Positions 49,401-57,746 of a stretch of 58,263 nucleotides of DNA are shown one piece after another. The DNA lies in contig CAYMWP010000009.1 in assembly GCA_964393895.1 (NCBI GenBank), positions 1 through 58,263 on the forward strand, written 5' to 3'. The first letter of the stretch is position 1; the number at the start of each line of letters is the position of its first letter. The DNA comes from B4-G1 sp964393895 (GTDB taxonomy: Bacteria > Chloroflexota > Anaerolineae > B4-G1). Below the pieces are notes generated by a model. That model did no database searches, was not told the DNA's origin, and saw only the letters and a list, made by a program, of their open reading frames with translations. A program made the translations under genes and the position numbers.

Positions 49401-50553
49401 CGCTATCGAGAACGCCCGGCTGTACGAGGAGACGGCCCGGAGACTGGCCCAGACCGAGGTCTTGCGTGAGATGATGCTGGCGGCGGCCTCCACGCTCGAC
49501 TTTGACCAGGTGCTGGAGCGGACGATCGAGGTGCTGGAGCGGGAGATGGGCGTCGAATACCTGGGCTTTATGCTGCCCGACGAGAATGGGGAGTTTATGA
49601 GGAGTCATCCTTCTCTACTTGGCTTCACGCCGCCGCCCGGAGGCGTCTTCCGCTACCCGACCGATCAGTGTGTCACCGGCCGGGTCTACCGGACGGGAGA
49701 ACCCGTGATCCTCTCGGACGTGCACGAGGTGGCGGACTATGCCGTCGCCGCGGCCGAGGTGCGCTCTGAGCTGGCCGTGCCCGTCGAGATAGGCAATCGA
49801 GTTATGGCGGTGCTCAACCTGGAGAGTAGCAAGCCCAACGCCTTTGGAGAGGAGGAGTTGGCGTTCTACACGGCCGTAGCGAGGCAGTTGGGCGTGGCGA
49901 TGGAGAACGCCCGGCTGTACGAGCAGGCGCGGCAGGACGCCGAGACCAGGGCCACGCTGCTGCGCGAGGTCAACCACCGCGTCAAGAACAACCTGACCGC
50001 CATCATCGGCCTGCTCCACGCCGAACGCCGCCACCCCAAGATTGAGGAGCAGCCTTACCAGGCCATCATGCAGAGTCTGGTTGGTCGGGTGCAGGGGTTG
50101 GCTACCGTGCACAGTATGCTCTCCGCCTCCGAGTGGGCACCCCTGTCGTTGAGCGATCTGGTGGCGCAGGTCACTCATTCCTCCTTGCAGATGCTCCCGC
50201 CCGATAGACGAGTATCTGTGGACGTGGCTCCCTCCCCGGTCCGCGTCACGCCCGACCAGGCGCATAACCTGGCGCTGGTGATCAACGAGCTGGTGACTAA
50301 CAGCGTCAAACATGGCCTGCGAGAGCAAAGGTCCATCGGCATCGGTGCTCGCATTCAACTCGACGGGGACACAGTCCTGCTCGAGTTTCGAGACAATGGC
50401 CCAGGTTATTCCACAGACGTGTTGCGGTCAGAACGCTCCGGTGTGGGATTTGATCTGATACAGAACATTGTACGCAAAAATTTACGCGGAGAACTGTCGC
50501 TGCGCAACGACAGTGGCGCGGTGGCGGCGATCCGATTCAAAGCGGAGGCGTAG
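46489..50553 (+). CDS. large multi-PAS/GAF sensor histidine kinase (HisKA_2 type)
   Basis: A 1354-residue soluble kinase (ATG 46528 is an alternative start, 13 codons later). Domains in order, approximate: coiled N-terminus, PAS (67-180), PAS (185-305), GAF (325-480), GAF (515-690), PAS (700-820), GAF (845-985), GAF (1005-1150), HisKA_2 with the phospho-His in LREVNHRVKNNLTAIIGLLH, and HATPase (NELVTNSVKHG, FRDNGPGYS). HisKA_2 kinases often work with response regulators that lack DNA-binding domains, as here. No membrane helix, so it senses internal signals such as redox, light or small ligands. First gene of a three-gene operon. Confidence 0.9.
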   Translation: MCDVVATHQGVHEMKDESLEQTVGKQEADVRDEDKTQAQIANDLEASTAGREQLEREIEERRLYLESVLACAPDAIITLDAEHNIQEWNPGAGKLFGYTSAEAVGRNIDTLITRPGSDVFEEATGFTRRVLSGKSLSPVETVRYRKDGSAVDVIVSGSPILLGGKVVGVVAVYTDVTERKWTEEALRDSEERFRALSEASFEAIFLLEKGVCFGQNLAAEKMFGYTLSEAVGRSVTEWISPEHRGMVEGNMLLGHEEPYRATALRRDGSTFPVEIQGKMMRYRGRAVQVAALRDITARVQAEEALAMRVEQLTALSQASRAVTASLEVDQVLGEIVSLASKVTASDYATVLLIDEAGRVDQSAEDLPGVLSIEYRARDGGLTEWIARSGQAAIIDEIGEDGAISPPLGKGAPRLANPHVVAAGVKAVAGLPLIARDNLLGLIYLYSLRPGAFRGQLPVLTAFANQAAIAIQNAWLYKEAQDEIAERKRVEEEIRKKSQDLSLINLMNNAANRGDSLGEIVQLLAQETKRIFSSPGATAYLLSEDGERLVMQNLVLPPAMKARVEKLIGTKIPAISIPLQPGSVYRQVLEAGRAQLVNDPEEIRRLMAQFAETVHLPKPLRQALRELIPRICEVLDIQSVINVPLVSEGEVIGLLDISRAEPFTESDLRRFETIAGQLTAIVERKLAEEAMRASEEYARSIIENSLDTIITVDVERRIVEFNEAAQKTFGYRAEEILGKHIDVLYLDPQEGVEVHRMTVEQGQCLREVSALRKNGEVFPSLISASALRNARGELMGVMGISRDISERKRAEESLRQRNRELSVLNRAGQALTSSLDLDQILDTVLDEVRRLLNVTACSVWLIEPETGDLVCLQAATPRDEVVRGWRLAPGEGICGWVARHGESLVVRDAWADERYYSGVDDETGLGLRSILTMPLRVKEDVIGALQVLDTEVGRFDKADLELLEPLVASATIAIENARLYEETARRLAQTEVLREMMLAAASTLDFDQVLERTIEVLEREMGVEYLGFMLPDENGEFMRSHPSLLGFTPPPGGVFRYPTDQCVTGRVYRTGEPVILSDVHEVADYAVAAAEVRSELAVPVEIGNRVMAVLNLESSKPNAFGEEELAFYTAVARQLGVAMENARLYEQARQDAETRATLLREVNHRVKNNLTAIIGLLHAERRHPKIEEQPYQAIMQSLVGRVQGLATVHSMLSASEWAPLSLSDLVAQVTHSSLQMLPPDRRVSVDVAPSPVRVTPDQAHNLALVINELVTNSVKHGLREQRSIGIGARIQLDGDTVLLEFRDNGPGYSTDVLRSERSGVGFDLIQNIVRKNLRGELSLRNDSGAVAAIRFKAEA

Positions 50554-50565
50554 GGAGTATGACGG

Positions 50566-51708
50566 ATGGGCGATAGAGAGCGCGTGCGCGTGTTGGTCGT
50601 CGAAGACGATTACCTGGTGGCCGAAACTGTCAAGGGATTGTTGGAAGAAGCAGGCTACGTCGTCATCGGGGAGGCGGGGAACGGGCTAGAGGCAGTCGAG
50701 ATGACAAAGGCCCTGCAACCTGACGTCGTCCTGATGGACATCGCAATGCCAGACATAGACGGCGTCGAGGCCACGCGCCTGATCTATGAGCATTGCCCCA
50801 CGCCGGTGGTGGCGCTGACCGCTCACGAAACGAGCGAGTTCGTCGTTGGGGCCAGCGAGGCTGGCGTGGGCGCTTATCTGGTCAAACCGCCCAATCTGCG
50901 AGAAATGGAACGCGCCCTCATCATCGCCAGGGCGCGTTTCGATGACATGGTGGAACTGCGCCGCCTGAACGCCGAGCTGCGAGCGCACAACGTAGAACTG
51001 GATGCCTTCGCTCACACCGTGGCCCACGACCTCAAGGGACCATTAGCTCTCATCGTCGGCTTTGCCGAGATATTGAGAGAAGAACACACCACCCTGGCGG
51101 CAGAGGATCTGGAGCGCCATCTTCAAAGGATAGTGCGTAACGGGCGCAAGATGAGCAACATCATTGACGAGTTGTTGGTGCTGGCCGGAGTGCGCCAGAT
51201 GGAAGCGGACGTGACACCGCTGGACATGGGGAGCATCGTGGCCGAAGCTCAAGAGAGGTTGTCAGAGATGATCGAAAAACGGCAGGCCGAGATCGTCTCG
51301 CCAGACACCTGGCCGGCAGCGTTGGGCTATGGCCCGTGGATCGAAGAGGCGTGGGTCAACTATATCAGTAACGGTATCAAGTACGGCGGCCGGCCGGAGG
51401 AGGGAATCCCACCGCGCCTCGAACTGGGAGCAGACCCGAAGGTTTTCGAAAACACTTCGGGTCTTGCTATGGCCCGCTTCTGGGTGCGCGATAATGGGCC
51501 TGGTATTCCGCCAGAGGCCCAGGAGAGGCTCTTTACCCCGTTCGTGCGGCTCGACCAGGTTCGCACCATGGGGTATGGGTTGGGTCTATCCATCGTGCGG
51601 CGCATCGTGGAGAAACTGGGCGGGCAAGTGGGAGTGGAGAGCGAGGCCGGTCGGGGGAGCCTCTTTACTTTCACCCTGCCGGCAGCGCCCAGAGAGAGCG
51701 AAAGATGA
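50566..51708 (+). CDS. response regulator-histidine kinase hybrid (REC-HisKA-HATPase)
   Basis: A 380-residue protein: N-terminal REC domain with phospho-acceptor Asp58 (DVVLMDIAMPDIDG) and Lys in YLVKPPN, then a short coiled-coil, HisKA with His154 (HTVAHDLKGPL) and a HATPase (WVNYISNGIKYGG, RFWVRDNGPGIPPE, GYGLGLSIVRR). REC before the kinase is the reverse of the common hybrid order and suggests it is a relay step activated by the upstream kinase. Starts 12 bp after the large kinase and overlaps the next gene by 4 bp. Confidence 0.92.
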   Translation: MGDRERVRVLVVEDDYLVAETVKGLLEEAGYVVIGEAGNGLEAVEMTKALQPDVVLMDIAMPDIDGVEATRLIYEHCPTPVVALTAHETSEFVVGASEAGVGAYLVKPPNLREMERALIIARARFDDMVELRRLNAELRAHNVELDAFAHTVAHDLKGPLALIVGFAEILREEHTTLAAEDLERHLQRIVRNGRKMSNIIDELLVLAGVRQMEADVTPLDMGSIVAEAQERLSEMIEKRQAEIVSPDTWPAALGYGPWIEEAWVNYISNGIKYGGRPEEGIPPRLELGADPKVFENTSGLAMARFWVRDNGPGIPPEAQERLFTPFVRLDQVRTMGYGLGLSIVRRIVEKLGGQVGVESEAGRGSLFTFTLPAAPRESER

Positions 51709-53174
51709 ACGATCGCAAGAGCATCCGCGTGCTGATCGCCGAGGACGATCACCTGGTCGGGGAAATGGTCAAGGGTCTGTTGGAAGAAGCGGGCTACGTC
51801 ATCGTCGGGGAGGCGCTGGACGGGCTCGAAGCGGTCGAGATGACGAGAGCCCTGCGGCCTGACATCGTCTTGATGGACGTCGCCATGCCCGCTATGGACG
51901 GCATTGAGGCCGCTCATCAGATTTACGAGTGCTGCCCCACACCGGTGGTGGCGCTGACTGCCCACGAAACGGAAGAGTTGGTCAGCAGCGCCAGCAAGGC
52001 CGGGGTGGGCGCCTACCTGGTCAAACCACCCGTGTTGCGCGAACTGGAGCGCGCCATCGCCATTGCCATAGCGCGCTTCGACGACATGGTAGAGTTGCGT
52101 CACCATGCCGACCGGTTGGAGCAACAGGTTGAAGCGCGCACTGCGCAACTCCAGGCCCAATACGCCTGGTTGCAAGCGATCCTCCACACTATTTCTGATG
52201 GCATCGTCGTCACCGACGAACGCGGCGAGATCCTGCAAACCAACCCGGTCGCGCAGAAGTGGCTCTCCAAGACACTCTCCCCGAGGGATGCGGCCCGTTT
52301 ACAAAAGATGGTGCAAGGACTGGGGCGGCAGGCGTGCGCCGAGACGGTTGAGAAGCGACCCGAGATGGCGTTAGAACTGACCGGGTTGGACCTGGAGCTA
52401 AGAGCGGGACGGGTTGTGGGAACAGACGAGCCGGCCGCCGTGGTGGCCATCCACGACGTCAGCCACCTGAAGGCGCTGAACCGGATAAAGACCCGCTTTG
52501 TCACCAGTGTCTCCCACGAGCTTCGGACGCCGATCACTACGATCAAGTTGTACGTGGAGTTGATGCGGCGGCAGCCAGAAAAGTGGAAAGAGTACCTGGA
52601 GGTTTTGGCAGAGGAAGCGGATCACTTGGCGCTGTTGGTGGAGGACATCCTGCAAATTTCTCGCATTGACGGCGGGCGATTGGAGATAAAGCCCCGCCCA
52701 ACTCTTCTCGACGAGCTGATCGAAGAGACTGTTGCCGGCTTTCGGTCGCTGGCCCAGGAACGGAGTCTGTTACTGGAATGTCGCCTCGCGCAGCCTGAAC
52801 CGGTGGCCATGGTTGACCCGGACGGAATCAAGCAGGCGTTGAGCAACCTGGTGGAGAACGCGATCCAGTACACGCCGGAGGGCGGAAAGGTGATGGCCTC
52901 CACCGGAAAAGCGGAGGCGGAGGGACGGCTATGGGCGACGGTGTCAGTGACAGATACCGGGATAGGCATTCCAGAGAAAGACCTGCCCTACATCTTTGAT
53001 CGCTTTTTTCGGGGGGAGGGGGAACGGCAGACACGGGTGTCGGGGACCGGCCTGGGGCTGGCGATTGCCAAAGAGATCGTAGAGTTGCACGGCGGGCGAG
53101 TGACGGTAGAGAGCCAGGCGGATGCAGGCTCTACTTTTGTCGTCTGGCTGCCCCTCGCCGAGGAGCGAGCGTAG
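51705..53174 (+). CDS. response regulator-PAS-histidine kinase hybrid
   Basis: A 489-residue protein: REC with Asp58 (DIVLMDVAMPAMDG), a PAS-like sensor (QAILHTISDGIVVTDERGEI), HisKA with His271 (VTSVSHELRTPITTIKLYVE) and HATPase (NLVENAIQYTPEGG, VTDTGIGIPEKDLPYIFDRF). Its REC is closely similar to that of the previous gene, including the VKGLLEEAGYV segment, so it arose by duplication. The output kinase half differs. No DNA-binding output domain in the operon. Confidence 0.92.
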   Translation: MNDRKSIRVLIAEDDHLVGEMVKGLLEEAGYVIVGEALDGLEAVEMTRALRPDIVLMDVAMPAMDGIEAAHQIYECCPTPVVALTAHETEELVSSASKAGVGAYLVKPPVLRELERAIAIAIARFDDMVELRHHADRLEQQVEARTAQLQAQYAWLQAILHTISDGIVVTDERGEILQTNPVAQKWLSKTLSPRDAARLQKMVQGLGRQACAETVEKRPEMALELTGLDLELRAGRVVGTDEPAAVVAIHDVSHLKALNRIKTRFVTSVSHELRTPITTIKLYVELMRRQPEKWKEYLEVLAEEADHLALLVEDILQISRIDGGRLEIKPRPTLLDELIEETVAGFRSLAQERSLLLECRLAQPEPVAMVDPDGIKQALSNLVENAIQYTPEGGKVMASTGKAEAEGRLWATVSVTDTGIGIPEKDLPYIFDRFFRGEGERQTRVSGTGLGLAIAKEIVELHGGRVTVESQADAGSTFVVWLPLAEERA

Positions 53175-53255
53175 ACAGCGTGCTCCCGCAGGTTTAGATT
53201 TCATCTGGGGAGGAGCGGAGCACCCCCAGGCCCGTTCGCTCTGTAAGTCAAACCT

Positions 53256-53293
53256 CGCACAAACGCCGCCAACACGCTGGCGGCGTTTGTGCG
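53256..53293. terminator. 16-bp stem hairpin between convergent genes
   Basis: CGCACAAACGCCGCCA (53256-53271) and its exact complement (53278-53293) with a 6-base loop. It sits after the signalling operon and before the end of aspS. There is no T-run, so it may act as a bidirectional terminator with weak tail or as a dispersed palindrome. The rest of the 358-bp gap (53175-53532) holds nothing else I recognise. Confidence 0.55.
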
Positions 53294-53532
53294 ACCATAT
53301 ATGAATTCGGGTCCCCGCTATGCCGTGTGTCGAAAAGTTTTGACCCTGTTCTCGCAGGTGAGGGCCTGCTCAGCGGTCTGCCTTGCCCGGAGGCTATCGC
53401 ATTCCTCTCTGAAGAGACAGCCCTCGCTTTTATAGGTGTTGGCTCAAAACGTAAAACGACATTCACGAACACAGCAGGGTACACCTAGACTATACCATGC
53501 ATTGGCAAAAAGCGCAAATCCCCCACCGACGC

Positions 53533-55317
53533 TCATTTGGCTGCTTGTCGGTCGCTCTCTACTATCTGGATGCAGAGTTCTTCCAGTTGCTCTGGCTCGA
53601 CCGGCGAGGGCGCGCCGGCCATCAGGTCGGCGGCCTGCTGGGTCTTGGGGAAGGCGATCACTTCACGGATGTTGGGCTCGCCGGCCAGGAGCATCACCAG
53701 CCGGTCAATGCCGGGTGCGATCCCGCCGTGGGGCGGAGTGCCGAACTCGAATGCCTCCAGCATGTGGCCGAATCGCTCCCGTGCCACATCTACGTCCAGT
53801 CCGATCAATTCAAAGACCTTTTCCTGCACCTGGCGCTGGTGGATACGGATGCTGCCGCCGGCGATCTCTTCTCCATTGCAGACCAGGTCGTGCTGCTGGC
53901 CCCGCGCCGCGCCGGGGTCGCTCTCCAGGAGCGGCAGGTCTTGCGGCATGGGCGATGTGAAGAGGTGGTGGCTGGGGTCCCAGCGTTGGCCTTCCTCGTC
54001 CCATTCAAAGAGCGGAAACTCGACCACCCAGCAGAGAGCCAGCACGGACCGGTCGCGCAGCCCCAGCCGCTCGCCCAGTTCCAGCCGCAATTCGCTCAGG
54101 GCAGCGCCCACGACCCGGGGCTGGGCGGCGACGAACAGCAATAGGTCGCCCGGCTGCGTCTCCATCGCTTCGACGATAGTGGCTACCTCGTCCTCGGCGA
54201 GGAACTTGGCAAAGGAGGAGCGCACTTGGCCCTCTTGCCTCAATGCCAGCCAGGCCAGGCCCTTGGCTCCTTCCTGTTGCGCCAGGGCGGTCAGTTCGTC
54301 AATCTGCCGGCGGCTATAGTCGCCGCAGCCGGGAGCGCGAATCCCCTTGACCTGCCCCCCCGAGGCGGCTGTCCGGCTGAATATGCCAAAGCCGCACGCG
54401 GCCACTAGGTCAGAGACGTCCACCAATTCCATCCCAAAGCGCATGTCCGGCCGGTCGGTGCCAAAGCGGCTCATCGCTTCCCGATAGGTGAGGCGCGGGA
54501 AGGGCTTGGTGAGCAGCTTGCGGTCGGAGCAGGTCTCGACGATGCCGATCGTCATCTCCTCGACCAGGGCTAGCACGTCCTCTTGCTCGACGAAACTCAT
54601 CTCCAGGTCCAGTTGCGTGAACTCGGGCTGGCGGTCGCCGCGCTGATCCTCGTCCCGGAAGCAGCGGGCGATCTGAAAATAGCGCTCGTACCCGGCGACC
54701 ATCAGCAGTTGTTTGAGTTGTTGGGGAGACTGGGGCAGGGCGTAGAATTGGCCGGGATGCACGCGGCTGGGGACCAAATAGTCGCGCGCTCCCTCTGGTG
54801 TGGTCTTGAAGAGAATGGGGGTTTCGATCTCGACAAAGTCCCGCTCGTCCAAATAGTCGCGGATGTATTTTATCACCCGGTGGCGCAGGATGATGTTGCG
54901 CTGCATGCGCTGCCGTCGCAAATCCAGGTAGCGGTATTTGAGCCGCAGCGACTCGTCAACCGGCTTGTCGTCGTAGATGTAAAAGGGAGGGGTCTTGGCC
55001 GGGTTCAGTATCTTTACTCGATGCGCCAGTACCTCGATCTCCCCGGTCGGTATTTCGGGGTTGGTCAGCCCTTCCGGCCTGGCCTGGACGACGCCCGCGA
55101 TCTGGAGCACGTATTCGCCGCGAGCCTGTTGCATCACTGCGTGGGCCTCTGGCGCTTCGTCGGGATTGGCCGTGACCTGCACGATGCCAGAACGGTCGCG
55201 CAGGTCCAGAAAGACGAGGCCGCCATGGTCGCGCCAACGGTTGACCCATCCTGCCAGCAGGACTTTTTGGCCCGCCTGCGCGGGCTGCAACTCGCCGCAA
55301 TTGTGTGTCTTTAACAT
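53533..55317 (-). CDS. aspS: aspartyl-tRNA synthetase (bacterial type)
   Basis: A 594-residue class IIb synthetase. N-terminal OB-fold anticodon domain (VLLAGWVNRWRDHGGLVFLD), motif 2 (ARCFRDEDQRGDRQPEFTQLD), the bacterial insertion (GAD-type domain) and motif 3 (GGIAPGIDRLVML). Long bacterial type, which may be discriminating or may also charge tRNA-Asn in organisms using GatCAB; the sequence does not show which. ATG 55317 is chosen for its spacing from GGAGGAG; 55323 is an alternative. The 180-nt leader carries a candidate attenuator with an Asp/Asn leader peptide. Confidence 0.96.
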   Translation of the reverse strand: MLKTHNCGELQPAQAGQKVLLAGWVNRWRDHGGLVFLDLRDRSGIVQVTANPDEAPEAHAVMQQARGEYVLQIAGVVQARPEGLTNPEIPTGEIEVLAHRVKILNPAKTPPFYIYDDKPVDESLRLKYRYLDLRRQRMQRNIILRHRVIKYIRDYLDERDFVEIETPILFKTTPEGARDYLVPSRVHPGQFYALPQSPQQLKQLLMVAGYERYFQIARCFRDEDQRGDRQPEFTQLDLEMSFVEQEDVLALVEEMTIGIVETCSDRKLLTKPFPRLTYREAMSRFGTDRPDMRFGMELVDVSDLVAACGFGIFSRTAASGGQVKGIRAPGCGDYSRRQIDELTALAQQEGAKGLAWLALRQEGQVRSSFAKFLAEDEVATIVEAMETQPGDLLLFVAAQPRVVGAALSELRLELGERLGLRDRSVLALCWVVEFPLFEWDEEGQRWDPSHHLFTSPMPQDLPLLESDPGAARGQQHDLVCNGEEIAGGSIRIHQRQVQEKVFELIGLDVDVARERFGHMLEAFEFGTPPHGGIAPGIDRLVMLLAGEPNIREVIAFPKTQQAADLMAGAPSPVEPEQLEELCIQIVESDRQAAK

Positions 55318-55364
55318 AGCCATCTCCTCCAAGGATTTGATAGGACGTCATCTTGTCCTAAAGT

Positions 55365-55392
55365 AAAAGCCGCCCGACGTTGGGCGGCTTTT
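55365..55392 (-). terminator. intrinsic terminator in the aspS leader
   Basis: On the minus strand AAAAGCCGCCC (55392-55382), a 6-base loop and GGGCGGCTTTT (55375-55365), a perfect 11-bp stem with the U-run built into the last arm and continuing with ACTTT. It lies 48 bp before aspS and after the leader ORF, so it would end most transcripts before the gene unless disrupted. Confidence 0.9.
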
Positions 55393-55445
55393 CTTTGCAA
55401 AAGCAGGAAGCGGACGTGTCACACCGTCAGCCGCCCTGGGGGCGG
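55382..55445 (-). promoter_or_regulatory. candidate aspS attenuator: antiterminator segments
   Basis: Reading the minus strand: segment 1 CCGCCC (55445-55440) pairs with segment 2 GGGCGG (55436-55431) around CCA. Segment 2, GGGCGGC (55436-55430), is also a perfect 7-bp complement of segment 3 GCCGCCC (55388-55382), which is the left arm of the terminator. So 1:2 plus terminator and 2:3 antiterminator are mutually exclusive, as in trp/his-type leaders. Segments 1 and 2 lie inside the leader ORF, directly after its Asp-Asn-Asp-Asn codons. Confidence 0.72.
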
Positions 55446-55493
55446 ACAAACGTTATCGTTATCCACGATCAGCCGAATGGTATATGTCATCAT
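55419..55493 (-). CDS. 24-aa leader peptide of aspS with Asp-Asn-Asp-Asn
   Basis: ATG at 55493 (a second ATG follows at once) to TGA at 55419. The middle reads IVDNDNVCPPPG with codons GAT AAC GAT AAC at 55463-55452. The predicted transcription start lies about two to three bases before the first ATG, so initiation would be leaderless; only GAG precedes it and this is the weakest part of the case. Stalling at the Asp/Asn codons would cover segment 1 and free segment 2 for the antiterminator; termination at the TGA, close behind segment 2, would block it. In an organism whose AspRS also makes Asp-tRNA-Asn, Asn codons would be equally meaningful. Confidence 0.6.
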   Translation of the reverse strand: MMTYTIRLIVDNDNVCPPPGRLTV

Positions 55494-55502
55494 CTCGGCA
55501 AA

Positions 55503-55530
55503 AGTATAGCACACTTTGCAGTGGTGTCAA
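55503..55530 (-). promoter_or_regulatory. promoter of aspS
   Basis: Minus strand: perfect TTGACA (55525-55530), 16-bp spacer, TATACT (55503-55508). The transcript would start near 55496, directly before the leader ORF. Confidence 0.8.
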
Positions 55531-55602
55531 GCATAGCGTGGTAATGCAGGTCTGTGTTGCATCTGCCTGACTGCGCAGATCGAGATTGGTTTTGCGAGCG
55601 TG

Positions 55603-56391
55603 CTATTGCTGCAAGAACTTGACCGCCCCGCTCACGAGCGAGCCTTCGCCCGCGCTCTTTCCCCCCGCCGAGGGCGCGAATTTAAGAATGCGGTCGGCCA
55701 GCCGGGAGAAGGGCAGTGATTGGAGCCAGACGCGGCCGCTCCCCTGTAAGGTAGCCACGAAAAGCCCCTCGCCGCCAAAGACCATAGATTTTAGATTGCC
55801 CGCCCGCTGGATGTCATAGTTGATGGTTTTCTCAAAGGCGACGATGCAGCCGGTATCCACCATGATCTTTTGGGCGTCGAGGCGCTTCTCGACGACGGTG
55901 CCGCCAGCGTGGATAAAGACCATGCCGTCGCCGCGCAGGCGCTGCAGAATAAAGCCCTCGCCGCCGAACAGCCCGGCCCCCAATTTTCTGTTAAAGGCAA
56001 TGCTCAACTCGGTGCCCAGCGCGGCGCACAGGAAGGAATCCTTCTGGCAGATCAACTCGCCGTTCGCCTCGTCCAGGTCAATGGCGATGATCGTGCCCGG
56101 GTAGGGCGCTCCGAAGGCGACGTGTCGTTTGCCTCCGCTCCCCGTATGCGAAAAGTGTGTCATAAACAACGACTCGCCCGTGACGGCCCGCTTCCCGGCG
56201 CTCACCACGGCGTCCAGGAATCCGGCCTTGGGCTTGGAGCCATCCCCCATCTTGGTCTCAAAAGTGATGTCATCCTCCATGTACATCATCATCCCCGCTT
56301 CCGCGATCACGGTCTCGCCGGGGTCCAATTCAATTTCCACGAACTGGAGGTCGTCGCCGAAAATATGATAGTCAACTTCGTGCGCTTTCAT
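55603..56391 (-). CDS. AIM24/TIGR00266 family protein
   Basis: A 262-residue beta-rich protein of the AIM24 (DUF124) family: VIAEAGMMMYMEDDITFETK, ICQKDSFLCAALGTELSIAF and GGEGFILQRLRGDGMVFIHA. The family includes mitochondrial AIM24; its bacterial role is not known. ATG 56391 has GGAGG upstream. Ends upstream of the aspS promoter and is transcribed the same way; aspS has its own promoter. Confidence 0.93.
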   Translation of the reverse strand: MKAHEVDYHIFGDDLQFVEIELDPGETVIAEAGMMMYMEDDITFETKMGDGSKPKAGFLDAVVSAGKRAVTGESLFMTHFSHTGSGGKRHVAFGAPYPGTIIAIDLDEANGELICQKDSFLCAALGTELSIAFNRKLGAGLFGGEGFILQRLRGDGMVFIHAGGTVVEKRLDAQKIMVDTGCIVAFEKTINYDIQRAGNLKSMVFGGEGLFVATLQGSGRVWLQSLPFSRLADRILKFAPSAGGKSAGEGSLVSGAVKFLQQ

Positions 56392-56474
56392 AATCATCCT
56401 CCTGAGTCTATAGTGTTATCCAGCAACATTTGCGTGATTTGCGAGCGTTACCCGCTCGTTTGCGGCTTGCCGCG

Positions 56475-57746
56475 CTATGCTTTTCCCATCACTGCCACTT
56501 TGCTCACCAACTGCGCGGCGGAGCGCAGGGCAAAGATCGCCACCACACCGGTCAGCGCCGTCACGACCCCGGCTGCCACAAAGACGGCTTGCACCCCGAA
56601 CAGAGAGCCGAGCAGGGCGGCCAGCCCCTCGGCCAGGGCGGTGGCGGCGACGACGAGCAAGTTGACGGCCGACTGCACCCGCCCCCGCACCTCGTCGGGC
56701 GAAAGTGCCTGGGAGATCGTATCCAGCGCGCCCCGAGCCATCACGATGCACAGGCCGATGACGGCGACACTGAGCAGCACGACGGCGTAGCTGGTGGCAA
56801 AGGCGAAGGCGACGATGGCGGCGCCTCCCAGGATTAGCATCCCGCCCACTATAGTGCTGGCGGAGAGTCGGCGCGAGAGCCGGCTGACCACCACCCCGCC
56901 CATAACGGATCCCAGGCCCAGCATACTCATCGCGATCCCGTACTCCATGCCTCCGGCCCCCAATTGCGCCTCCAGATGGGGAATAGCCAGCAGTACGATG
57001 GCGCCGATCCCCAGCGTAGCGATGGACGTGATCGTCAACACCCGTCGCAAGGCCCGGTTGTGGCGGATAAAGTCTAGTCCGACCTTCATATCCTCCCAGA
57101 TGGTGTTCGTCTTGCCCGCGCCCGCCTGCTCCGGCGTCGCTTCTGGAGCATTCATCACGGCGATAACTATTGCAGATATGATGAAAGTCGCGCTGTCAAA
57201 GATGATGGCCGACGGCATCCACAGTTCGACCGCTACACCGGCGATGAGCGGCCCTACGATGAGGGCGATGATATAACTGCCCTGGATCAGGCCGTTGGCC
57301 GCCAGGAGCAGGCCGGGCGGCACGATGTTGGGGATGACTGCGTTGCGCGCCGGGTAGAAAAAGACGCCCACCAAGGCCAGTCCCCCGGCCGCCAGGTAGA
57401 GAATCCAAAGATGTTGGACGTCACTCACGAGGAGGATGGAGAGGACGATCAGGCCGCGCAGCAGATCGGACCCAGCCATCGTTAGTTTGCGGTTCCAGCG
57501 GTCGGCCACGACGCCGCCCACCAGCCCAAAGATGAGCTGGGGGATGGCGATCGAGATGACGGGGATGAGTATGGCCCACGGCGATTGGGAGATGCTCGAT
57601 ATCAACGTGATCGCCGCGATCAGTAGACACTGGTCACCGATCTGGGAGAGCAGTTGGCCGATCCAGAGCAGCTTGAAATCGCGGTTGTGCAACAGCGCAC
57701 TGAACGCCTCGTGTTGGTCAGGCGGGCGTGTGGGTGGACTCGACAT
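56475..57746 (-). CDS. MFS transporter (EntS/MFS_3-like exporter)
   Basis: A 423-residue permease of the MFS_3/EntS-like group with about twelve helices: FKLLWIGQLLSQIGDQCLLI, GLVGGVVADRWNRKLTMAGS and ARGALDTISQALSPDEVRGR (the inter-half loop). Such proteins export drugs or siderophores; the substrate is unknown. ATG 57746 is preceded by AAAGGA. Transcribed toward AIM24 with 83 bp between. Confidence 0.92.
   Translation of the reverse strand: MSSPPTRPPDQHEAFSALLHNRDFKLLWIGQLLSQIGDQCLLIAAITLISSISQSPWAILIPVISIAIPQLIFGLVGGVVADRWNRKLTMAGSDLLRGLIVLSILLVSDVQHLWILYLAAGGLALVGVFFYPARNAVIPNIVPPGLLLAANGLIQGSYIIALIVGPLIAGVAVELWMPSAIIFDSATFIISAIVIAVMNAPEATPEQAGAGKTNTIWEDMKVGLDFIRHNRALRRVLTITSIATLGIGAIVLLAIPHLEAQLGAGGMEYGIAMSMLGLGSVMGGVVVSRLSRRLSASTIVGGMLILGGAAIVAFAFATSYAVVLLSVAVIGLCIVMARGALDTISQALSPDEVRGRVQSAVNLLVVAATALAEGLAALLGSLFGVQAVFVAAGVVTALTGVVAIFALRSAAQLVSKVAVMGKA

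Noticed and set aside
55318..55500. T-box riboswitch in front of aspS
   Set aside because: No T-box core or stem I specifier pattern is visible; the leader ORF and 1-2-3-4 segments explain the terminator better.
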